Shown: in pieces, positions 1-5,810 of the stretch | Layout of the letters: the number at the start of each line of letters is the position of its first letter | How positions within the stretch are numbered: the stretch's first letter is position 1 | Assembly: GCA_017521345.1 (NCBI GenBank) | Contig: JAFXCU010000237.1 | Span: forward strand, 1-8,158 | Direction of reading: 5' to 3' | Origin: Ruminiclostridium sp. | GTDB lineage: Bacteria > Bacillota_A > Clostridia > Oscillospirales > Oscillospiraceae | Length of the DNA stretch: 8,158 nt | Program-made: the position numbers and the translations under genes | The notes under the pieces: model-generated | The model's database searches: none | What the model was told of the DNA's origin: nothing | Seen by the model: the letters and a program-made list of their open reading frames with translations, nothing else

Positions 1-498
1 AACCCGGTCTACGGGGGGATCATGGTCCAGGGCAGACAGCGGGTGGTGAGCTACAAGGTCCACCAGACCATGTCAGTGTCTCCGGAGGACTGGTACGTGG
101 TGGAGGGGACCCATACCCCCATCGTGTCCCCGGACCTGCTGGAACGGGCCCGGGCCATCCGGGAGAGTCGGACCCGCCGGACCCCGGGCGGGGGAGAGGT
201 CCACCTGCTGGCGGGCTTTCTCCGGTGTGCCGACTGCGGGGCCTCTATGACCCGGAAGACCGCCCGGGGCATCGCCTACTACACCTGCTCCACCTACCGG
301 CGGAAGTCCAAGCTGGCCTGCACCAGCCACACCGTCCGGGAGGACAAGGTGACGGCGGTCCTGGCAGACTGCCTGGGCTGTTCCCCGACCGACCTGACCC
401 GGCCCCTTCTCTTTCAGCGGCTGGAAAAAGCGGTGATCCGGGAAGGGGGAGAGGTGATCCCCTGTCCGGTCCCGGAGGACGACAGTGTCATAATTTAA
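1..498 (+). CDS. Large serine recombinase, C-terminal part (partial at window start)
   Basis: The reading frame is open from base 1 (Asn-Pro-Val-Tyr-Gly-Gly-Ile...), so the Met at 22 is internal and the N-terminal catalytic domain lies outside the window. The visible 165 residues match the end of the Recombinase domain of large serine recombinases (TnpX/integrase type): an NPVYGG...MVQG...SYK stretch, then DWYVVEGTHTPIV, then a zinc beta-ribbon. The ribbon has CxxC (window residues 76 and 79) followed by Cys96 and Cys107, within LLAGFLRCADCGASM and YYTCSTYRR. Such enzymes cut and rejoin att sites to move integrative elements or transposons. After the ribbon only about 58 residues remain, whereas family members usually carry a coiled-coil segment there, so the gene may be internally shortened. 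The stop codon (496-498) falls inside the Pho promoter of phoB. Family assignment is firm; activity is unknown. Confidence 0.88.
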   Translation, partial: NPVYGGIMVQGRQRVVSYKVHQTMSVSPEDWYVVEGTHTPIVSPDLLERARAIRESRTRRTPGGGEVHLLAGFLRCADCGASMTRKTARGIAYYTCSTYRRKSKLACTSHTVREDKVTAVLADCLGCSPTDLTRPLLFQRLEKAVIREGGEVIPCPVPEDDSVII

Positions 499-549
499 CA
501 GAAACTTAACGCTGGGTTGGTTTTTGATTTTACATCCCAACGCTACACT
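494..549 (+). promoter_or_regulatory. Pho-type promoter of phoB-phoR (PhoB repeats plus -10 box)
   Basis: Direct repeats read TTTAAC (494-499), CTTAAC (505-510), a weak GTTGGT (516-521) and TTTTAC (528-533). A -10-like TACACT (544-549) follows. Starts are spaced 11, 11 and 12 bp, and the -10 begins 16 bp after the start of the last repeat. No good -35 exists (TTTTTG at 17-bp spacing), as expected of an activator-dependent promoter. TTAACA-like hexamers at 11-bp period are the known PhoP/PhoB binding pattern in Firmicutes. The same layout recurs before pstS and before the Na/Pi gene. Autoregulation of phoBR is inferred. Confidence 0.75.
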
Positions 550-569
550 ATAGGATACCCTAACGAATG

Positions 570-576
570 AAGGTGA
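570..576 (+). promoter_or_regulatory. Ribosome binding site of phoB
   Basis: AAGGTGA lies 4 nt before the ATG at 581 and supports that start. It is a moderate match to AGGAGG with slightly short spacing. Confidence 0.6.
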
Positions 577-580
577 GAGA

Positions 581-1264
581 ATGGATCGAATTTATCTTTT
601 GGAGGATGACGACAGCATCCGCAAGCTGGTGACCTACGCCCTGGTGAGCCAGGGGTATGATGCCGTCGGCTTTGCCCGTCCCTCCGAGTTTTGGAAAGCC
701 ATGGAGAAGGGCCCCATGCCCACCCTGCTCCTTCTGGATATCATGCTGCCCGAGGAGGATGGCCTCCAGGTCCTGCAGAAGCTGCGGGCCTCTGCTGCCA
801 CCAAGCGGCTGCCCGTCATCATGCTGACCGCCAAGAACACCGAGTACGACCGGGTGGTAGGCCTGGACAGCGGGGCCGATGACTTCATCTCCAAGCCCTT
901 CGGCATGATGGAGCTGGTGGCCCGGATTCGTGCCGTCCTCCGCCGCACCGAGCAGAAGCGGGAGGAGGAGGGCTATCAGCTGGGTGAGCTCTTCGTGAGT
1001 CCCCAGCGCCACCTGGTCCAGGTATCCGGCCAGGATGTGACCCTCACCAACAAGGAATTTGAACTCCTCTGTCTCCTGCTGGAACACCGGGGCATGGTTA
1101 TGACCCGGGACGCCATCATGGATGGGGTCTGGGGCCAGGAGTTCAGCCGGGAGAATCGCACCCTGGACGTCCATGTCCGCACCCTGCGCACTAAGCTGGG
1201 CACGGTGGGCAGCTACATCGAGACCGTCCGGGGTGTGGGATATAAGATCGGTGGTGGAGGCTGA
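581..1264 (+). CDS. phoB: Phosphate regulon response regulator PhoB (OmpR/PhoB family)
   Basis: A 227-residue cytoplasmic transcription factor of normal length for the family. The receiver domain (about residues 1-120) has the acidic pair Asp9/Asp10, phosphoacceptor Asp53 in LLLLDIMLP, Thr83 in MLTAK, and Lys105 in SKPF. A winged-helix DNA-binding domain (about 133-225) follows, with TNKEFELLCLL, DVHVRTLRTKLG and the C-terminal VRGVGYKI wing typical of PhoB/OmpR proteins. When phosphorylated it should dimerise and bind 11-bp-spaced repeats; three such sites occur in this window, one in front of its own gene. Its stop overlaps the phoR start by one base (TGATG), which implies translational coupling. 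Domain order alone cannot separate PhoB from related regulators, but the pst-phoU neighbourhood and Pho boxes make phoB (phoP in Bacillus naming) very likely. Confidence 0.93.
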   Translation: MDRIYLLEDDDSIRKLVTYALVSQGYDAVGFARPSEFWKAMEKGPMPTLLLLDIMLPEEDGLQVLQKLRASAATKRLPVIMLTAKNTEYDRVVGLDSGADDFISKPFGMMELVARIRAVLRRTEQKREEEGYQLGELFVSPQRHLVQVSGQDVTLTNKEFELLCLLLEHRGMVMTRDAIMDGVWGQEFSRENRTLDVHVRTLRTKLGTVGSYIETVRGVGYKIGGGG

Positions 1265-2913
1265 TGACAGGAAAGATCTTCCGAGGCTGCTTCGTCATCG
1301 GTCTGGTTGCCATCTTCCTGAGTTCCACCCTCTTTCTTATGATCATGACCGACCGGAACGAGAAGGATGTCTATCGGGATATGAAGGAGCTCACCGCCTA
1401 TGCCGCCCACGGGGTGGAGACCTGGGGGATGGACTACCTGGAGGACCTGGAGACCGAACAGCGGCTGACCTGGGTCACCGCCGACGGCACGGTCCTCTAC
1501 GACAGCGTGGCTGACCAGACCCAGATGGAAAACCACCTGGACCGGGAGGAGATCGCAGAGGCTCTGGAGACCGGGGAGGGCTACAGCGAGCACGAGTCCC
1601 GGACCCTTCTGGAGAAGAACCTCTACTACGCCCTCCTGCTGGAGGACGGCTCCGTCCTTCGGGTGGCCTGCACCCAGACCACCGTGGGGGCCGTGTTCCT
1701 GGAGGTGGCCCAGCCCATCCTGTGGATGATCGCTCTGTCCCTGGTCCTGTCGGCCGTGCTGGCCTCCAGCCTGGCCCGGCAGATCACCCGGCCCATCAAC
1801 AGCATGGACCTGGAGCGGCCCGACCTGGACAAGCCCTATGAGGAGCTGGCCCCCCTGGTGGGCCGCATCCGGGAGCAGAACCGGACCATCAGCCGCCAGA
1901 TGGAGGAGCTCCGCCAGCGGCAGCGGGAGTTCTCCGCCCTGTCTGCCAACATGAGCGAGGGCCTGCTCATCCTCAACAACAAATACACCATCCTCTCGGC
2001 CAACCAGAGTGCCCTGGGCCTGCTGGGTGAGACCGTCCAGCCCGAGTCCCTCCGCCAGGACCGGTGCCCCCAGGAGGTCTGGCGGGCCGCCGCAGAGGCC
2101 CTGGCCGGCCGCCATGGTGAGACCTTCCTTCAGAAGGATGGCCGCATCTTTGAGATCCTGGCCAGTCCTGTCACCTCCAGCGGTCACGTCACCGGCGCCA
2201 TGGTCCTCATGGTGGACGTCACCGAGCGGGAGGAGCGGGAGAACCTCCGGCGGGAGTTCTCCGCCAACGTCTCCCACGAGCTGAAGACCCCCCTCACTGC
2301 CATCTCCGGCTTTGCCGAGCTCATGAAGGAGGGTCTGGTGGCCCCGGACATGATGAAGGAGTTCGCCGGGGACATCTATCGGGAGTGCAGCCAGCTCATC
2401 GCCCTGGTGGACGATATTCTGAAACTCTCCCGCCTGGACGAGGGCTCTGCCGAGATCCAGGAGGAAGTGGTGGACCTGTACGCCATGTCTGCCGAGGTCC
2501 TGGAGCGTCTGCGGACCAACGCCGCCAAACGGGAGGTCACCCTTCGCCTGGAGGGGGACCGCCAATCCATCACCGGCGTGTGGCGGATCCTGGATGAGAT
2601 GATCTACAACCTCTGCGAGAACGCCATCAAGTACAACACGGGGGGGGGACGGGTCACCGTCCGGGTCACCGGCGACCAGAGCAAGGCCGTCGTGTCCGTG
2701 GCGGACACCGGCATCGGCATCCCCAAAGCCCAGCAGGACCGGGTCTTCGAGCGGTTCTACCGGGTGGACAAGAGCCACTCCCGTGCCATCGGCGGCACCG
2801 GTCTGGGTCTGTCCATCGTTAAGCACGGGGCCCAGGTCCACAATGCCCAGGTGGTCCTGGAGAGTGAGCCAGACGTGGGGACCACCGTCACCCTGATTTT
2901 TCCTAAAATTTAA
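1264..2913 (+). CDS. phoR: Phosphate regulon sensor histidine kinase PhoR
   Basis: A 549-residue membrane histidine kinase, partner of the upstream regulator. Segments in order: TM1 (about 11-28), an extracytoplasmic domain (about 30-150) with the TWVTADGTVLYDS stretch seen in Firmicute PhoR/WalK-like sensors, TM2 (about 151-171), a short HAMP-like linker beginning QITRPINSM, a probable PAS domain (about 223-318), HisKA with phospho-accepting His338 in SHELKTPL, and an ATPase domain with N box (NLCENAIKYN, 449-458), G1 (DTGIG, 481-485), F box (FERFYR) and G2 (GGTGLGLSIVK). All catalytic motifs are present, so it should autophosphorylate and pass phosphate to Asp53 of PhoB. Phosphate status is probably relayed through PhoU and the Pst complex, as in other bacteria. 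A run of nine G (2640-2648) sits between the N and G1 boxes. A strong terminator follows the stop. Confidence 0.93.
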   Translation: MTGKIFRGCFVIGLVAIFLSSTLFLMIMTDRNEKDVYRDMKELTAYAAHGVETWGMDYLEDLETEQRLTWVTADGTVLYDSVADQTQMENHLDREEIAEALETGEGYSEHESRTLLEKNLYYALLLEDGSVLRVACTQTTVGAVFLEVAQPILWMIALSLVLSAVLASSLARQITRPINSMDLERPDLDKPYEELAPLVGRIREQNRTISRQMEELRQRQREFSALSANMSEGLLILNNKYTILSANQSALGLLGETVQPESLRQDRCPQEVWRAAAEALAGRHGETFLQKDGRIFEILASPVTSSGHVTGAMVLMVDVTEREERENLRREFSANVSHELKTPLTAISGFAELMKEGLVAPDMMKEFAGDIYRECSQLIALVDDILKLSRLDEGSAEIQEEVVDLYAMSAEVLERLRTNAAKREVTLRLEGDRQSITGVWRILDEMIYNLCENAIKYNTGGGRVTVRVTGDQSKAVVSVADTGIGIPKAQQDRVFERFYRVDKSHSRAIGGTGLGLSIVKHGAQVHNAQVVLESEPDVGTTVTLIFPKI

Positions 2914-2930
2914 TCAACATCGGGTTTGTA

Positions 2931-2965
2931 AAATCTCCGGTCTGGAAACAGACCGGAGATTTTTT
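2931..2965 (+). terminator. Intrinsic terminator after phoBR
   Basis: A perfect 14-bp stem pairs 2931-2944 with 2949-2962 around a GAAA tetraloop (2945-2948, GNRA type), with a six-T run at 2960-2965. It lies 17 bp after the phoR stop and separates phoBR from the pst operon. Four A at 2930-2933 would give a weak U-run on the other strand, so reverse activity is possible but poorer. Confidence 0.93.
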
Positions 2966-3043
2966 GCCGTTTTAACCAAGAGAGGTGAAAGTGAATTCTT
3001 TGAAAAGTTCGGATAAACTTGATATTAAAGGGGGAAGTTGGAT

Positions 3044-3099
3044 TTTTACGAAGATTTTATCAAATTTTGGTTTTTGTTTTAACCTGCCCGGCGTAGACT
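3044..3099 (+). promoter_or_regulatory. Pho-type promoter of the pst-phoU operon
   Basis: Repeats are TTTTAC (3044-3049), TTTTAT (3055-3060), TTTGGT (3066-3071) and TTTAAC (3078-3083), with a -10-like TAGACT (3094-3099). Spacing is identical to the phoB and Na/Pi promoters. The 18-bp block 3066-3083 matches the phoB promoter block 516-533 at 15 positions, including an identical TTGGTTTTTG. Transcription should start near 3106, giving a leader of about 45 nt. This is the only promoter seen for pstS to phoU. Confidence 0.75.
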
Positions 3100-3138
3100 G
3101 AGCCTGTCAGCAAAAGACAAGCAAAATCAAATCGAATC

Positions 3139-3144
3139 GAGGGA
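3139..3144 (+). promoter_or_regulatory. Ribosome binding site of pstS
   Basis: GAGGGA lies 6 nt before the ATG at 3151 and fixes the start, which also gives a proper lipoprotein signal peptide. Confidence 0.65.
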
Positions 3145-3150
3145 AACAAC

Positions 3151-4014
3151 ATGAAAAATAAGTGTAAGAGAGCATTTGCCCTGGTGGCAGCATCCGTCCT
3201 GACCCTGAGCCTGACCGCCTGCGGCGGCGGTGACACCGACAAGGCCCCTGAAGGAGAGGGTGAGACCGCAGCCATTTCCGGCGCTGTCTCCACCAACGGC
3301 TCCACCTCCATGGAGAAGGTGGTGGGCGTCCTGGCTGAGCAGTTTATGATGGACAACAGCGGCGTCACCGTCACCTATGATCCCACCGGTTCCGGCACTG
3401 GCATCGAGGCAGCCTCCAACGGCAGCTGCGACATCGGCCTGTCCTCCCGTGACCTGAAGGAGGAGGAGACCGCCAACGGCCTCACCGCCACCGTGGTGGC
3501 CCTGGACGGCATCGCTGTCATCGTCAACGAGGCCTGCCCTGTGGAGGACCTGTCCCTGGAAGACATCGCAGCCATCTTCACCGGCGAGGTCACCGACTGG
3601 TCCCAGCTGGGAGGTGAGGCCGGTGCCATCGCCTGCATCGGCCGTGAGTCCGGCTCTGGCACCCGTGACGGCTTTGAGTCCATCACCGACACCGAGGACG
3701 CCTGTGTTCTGAGCCAGGAGCTGACCTCCACCGGCGCAGTCATCGAGGCAGTCAAGAACAATCCCAACGCCATCGGCTATGCTTCCCTGGCCTCTGTGGA
3801 GGGTCAGGAGGGCATCAAGACCCTGACCGTGGACGGTGTGGCCTGCTCTGAGGCTGCTGTTCTGGACGGTTCCTACCCCATCCAGCGCCCCTTCGTGCTG
3901 GTCACCAAGACCGGCGGGGAACTGAGCCCTGCCGCCCAGGCCTTCTTCGACTTCGCCACCTCCCCTGCCGCCAATGACCTGATCCGGGCAGCCGGCGCAG
4001 TGCCCGTGGCATAA
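3151..4014 (+). CDS. pstS: Phosphate ABC transporter substrate-binding lipoprotein PstS
   Basis: A 287-residue extracellular phosphate receptor. The N-terminus is a lipoprotein signal: basic MKNKCKR, a hydrophobic core (about 8-20) and lipobox LTAC with Cys24 as the lipid anchor. An acidic, Gly-rich linker follows (residues 25-40). The mature domain shows the PstS ligand-binding pattern: STNGSTSM (47-54), DPTGSGTGIEAA (77-88), GLSSRDLK (96-103) and RESGSGTRDGF (165-175), whose Ser, Thr, Arg and Gly residues bind the phosphate oxyanion in known PstS structures. It delivers phosphate to PstC-PstA. Its Arg codons include CGT at three of six positions, unlike the CGG/CGC habit of the neighbouring regulators, which fits high expression. 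It leads the pst operon, with a Pho-type promoter directly upstream and a 58-nt gap to pstC. Confidence 0.96.
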   Translation: MKNKCKRAFALVAASVLTLSLTACGGGDTDKAPEGEGETAAISGAVSTNGSTSMEKVVGVLAEQFMMDNSGVTVTYDPTGSGTGIEAASNGSCDIGLSSRDLKEEETANGLTATVVALDGIAVIVNEACPVEDLSLEDIAAIFTGEVTDWSQLGGEAGAIACIGRESGSGTRDGFESITDTEDACVLSQELTSTGAVIEAVKNNPNAIGYASLASVEGQEGIKTLTVDGVACSEAAVLDGSYPIQRPFVLVTKTGGELSPAAQAFFDFATSPAANDLIRAAGAVPVA

Positions 4015-4023
4015 GACATTTGG

Positions 4024-4055
4024 AAGCCGCTGGGGCGAAACTCTGCGAGGCTTTT
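4024..4055 (+). terminator. Possible weak attenuator or RNA-stabilising hairpin between pstS and pstC
   Basis: Bases 4024-4030 (AAGCCGC) can pair with 4045-4053 (GCGAGGCTT) with a 2-nt bulge, giving 7 bp. GU-rich inner pairing in the loop is possible, and a short T run (4052-4055) follows. It occupies the only sizeable gap inside the operon. Partial termination, or protection of the pstS message, would give more PstS than membrane subunits, as is common for binding proteins. The stem is imperfect and the T run short, so this is tentative. Confidence 0.3.
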
Positions 4056-4063
4056 AGAAGGAG
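4056..4063 (+). promoter_or_regulatory. Ribosome binding site of pstC
   Basis: AGAAGGAG ends 9 nt before the ATG at 4073 and supports that start. It lies just 3' of the possible hairpin, so the hairpin would not mask it. Confidence 0.7.
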
Positions 4064-4072
4064 AAATCGACA

Positions 4073-4951
4073 ATGACCCATTCATCATTAGGCCGCAATG
4101 CTCTGGAGCGATTCATGAGCATTCTCTTCCTGCTCTGCGGGATCGTGGCGGTGGCCTTCGTGCTCTTCATCAGCGTCTATCTGCTGATCTCCGGCCTTCC
4201 CGCCATTGGGGAGATCGGCCTGGGGGACTTCCTCTTTGGGAAGGTCTGGTCCCCCGGCACGGAGCAATACGGCATCCTGCCCTTTCTGATGACCTCGGTC
4301 TGCGGCACGGCTGGAGCGGTGCTCCTGGGAGTCCCTCTGGGTCTCATGACCGCCATCTACCTGGCCAAGGCCGCATCCCCCCGGCTGGCCGCTGTCATCC
4401 ACACTGCGGTGGAGCTGCTGGCGGGCATCCCTTCGGTGGTCTACGGCCTGGTGGGCATGATCGTCCTGGTCCCTGCCATTCAGCGGGTCTTTGACCTGGC
4501 CTCCGGCGCCACCCTGCTGGCCGCCATCCTGGTCCTCACGGTGATGATCCTGCCCTCCATCATACAGGTGGCCGAGACCGCCCTCCGGGCGGTCCCCGAG
4601 GAGTACGAGCAGGCCTCCCTGGCCCTGGGCGCCACCAAGCTGGAGACCGCCTTCCGGGTGTCCTTCCCGGCGGCCCGCAGCGGCGTGGCCACGGCGGTGG
4701 TCCTGGGTGTGGGCCGAGCCATCGGCGAGGCCATGGCCATCATCATGGTCTCGGGCAACGTGCCCAATCTGCCCGGCCTCTTCCAGCCGGTGCGCTTCCT
4801 CACCACGGCCATCGCCTCGGAGATGTCCTACGCCGCTTACGGTTCCCTGTGGCGGGACGCCCTCTTCTCCGTGGGCCTGGTGCTCTTCCTGTTCATCCTG
4901 CTCATCAATGTGCTGCTGAACGTCCTCATCAAGGGACGAAAGGAGGGTTGA
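4073..4951 (+). CDS. pstC: Phosphate ABC transporter permease PstC
   Basis: A 292-residue inner-membrane subunit with about six hydrophobic helices (roughly 16-40, 69-98, 110-138, 146-166, 203-227, 262-287). PstC marks are the periplasmic WSPGTEQYGILPF stretch (59-71), ELLAGIPSVVYGLVG (114-128), the EAA coupling loop EYEQASLALGATKLET (177-192) that docks on PstB, and GRAIGEAMAI (214-223). It pairs with PstA to form the translocation channel for phosphate released by PstS. Length is normal. Its stop is one base before the pstA start, and the pstA SD (AGGAGG, 4941-4946) lies inside its last codons, so the two are probably translationally coupled. PstC rather than PstA is chosen from the W-x-P...YGILP motif and gene order. 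Confidence 0.95.
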   Translation: MTHSSLGRNALERFMSILFLLCGIVAVAFVLFISVYLLISGLPAIGEIGLGDFLFGKVWSPGTEQYGILPFLMTSVCGTAGAVLLGVPLGLMTAIYLAKAASPRLAAVIHTAVELLAGIPSVVYGLVGMIVLVPAIQRVFDLASGATLLAAILVLTVMILPSIIQVAETALRAVPEEYEQASLALGATKLETAFRVSFPAARSGVATAVVLGVGRAIGEAMAIIMVSGNVPNLPGLFQPVRFLTTAIASEMSYAAYGSLWRDALFSVGLVLFLFILLINVLLNVLIKGRKEG

Positions 4952-4952
4952 T

Positions 4953-5807
4953 ATGAAAGGCTTATCTGCCCGCAGACGGGTGTACAACACCACCATGAAG
5001 GGTTTGCTGTATCTGTGCGCCGGGATCACCTGCGCCCTGCTGGCGGCCATCATCGGCTATATCTTCTACCGGGGCCTGCCCCATATCAGCTGGGAGCTTC
5101 TCTCCACCCAGAGCAGCTACCTGAACGACACCATCGGCATCCTGCCCAACATTCTCAACACCCTTTACATCATCCTGGTGGCCCTGGCGGTGGTCCTGCC
5201 CCTGGGGGTGGGCGCTGCTATCTACCTGACGGAGTACGCCTCCAACCGGAAGCTGGTGGCCCTCATCGAGTACGCCGCCGAGACCCTCTCCGGCCTGCCC
5301 TCCATCCTCTTCGGCCTGGTGGGTATGCTCTTCTTCATCCAGATCCTGGGCCTCCAGCAGGGTATCCTGGCCGGTGGTCTGACCCTGGTGGTGATGATCC
5401 TTCCCACCATCCTGCGCACCACCCAGGAGAGTCTGAAGACCGTCCCCCAGTCCTACCGGGAGGGCGCCCTGGCTCTGGGCGCCCGGAAGTGGCGGGTGGT
5501 GCGGACGGTGGTCCTGCCCAACGCCGTGGACGGCATCGTCACCGGCTGTATCCTGGCGGTGGGCCGCATCGTGGGCGAGTCGGCCGCCCTGCTGTTCACA
5601 GCGGGCTTTGGTCTGGTCCTCAACGGCTTTGCCCAGTCCCTCCAGTCCTCCTCGGCCACCCTCACCGTGGCCCTCTACGTGTACGCCAACGAGCGTGGTG
5701 AGACCGGCGTGGCCTTCGCCATCGCCGCCATCCTGATGCTCCTGGTGTTTGGCATCAACCTGGCCGCCAACCTGGCAGGCAAAAAATGGAAACGAAAGAG
5801 AGGATGA
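4953..5807 (+). CDS. pstA: Phosphate ABC transporter permease PstA
   Basis: A 284-residue inner-membrane subunit, the second half of the phosphate channel. Family marks are TIGILPNILNTLYIIL (60-75), the PLGVGAAIYLTEYA segment (83-96), ETLSGLPSILFGLVG (110-124), the EAA loop SYREGALALGARKWRVV (167-183) for PstB contact, and GRIVGESAALLFTAG (204-218). About six hydrophobic helices are seen (near 17-38, 66-92, 113-133, 137-157, 196-219, 252-274), and the tail is basic (KKWKRKRG). The first ATG is chosen because AGGAGG lies 6 nt upstream; an in-frame Met at residue 15 has no SD and would drop part of the N-terminal basic segment. It is separated from pstC by one base and from pstB by three. Confidence 0.95.
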   Translation: MKGLSARRRVYNTTMKGLLYLCAGITCALLAAIIGYIFYRGLPHISWELLSTQSSYLNDTIGILPNILNTLYIILVALAVVLPLGVGAAIYLTEYASNRKLVALIEYAAETLSGLPSILFGLVGMLFFIQILGLQQGILAGGLTLVVMILPTILRTTQESLKTVPQSYREGALALGARKWRVVRTVVLPNAVDGIVTGCILAVGRIVGESAALLFTAGFGLVLNGFAQSLQSSSATLTVALYVYANERGETGVAFAIAAILMLLVFGINLAANLAGKKWKRKRG

Positions 5808-5810
5808 CCC

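Noticed and set aside
551..556. TAGGAT as an alternative -10 for phoB
   Set aside because: It lies 7 bp out of the register shared by all three promoters, whereas TACACT at 544-549 fits exactly.
1213..2841. A 542-codon open frame on the minus strand opposite phoR
   Set aside because: It is the antisense image of a GC-rich gene: Gly/Leu/His/Gln-rich with no domain, and phoR on the plus strand has every kinase motif.
2971..2976. TTTAAC hexamer just after the phoBR terminator
   Set aside because: No partner at +11 or +34 and no -10 box at the right distance, so it is probably chance.
2991..3101. A 36-codon GTG-start frame with an SD-like AGAGGTG just upstream, before pstS
   Set aside because: It runs straight through the Pho promoter and its -10 box, has a very short SD spacing and no promoter of its own; AT-rich promoter DNA explains it better.
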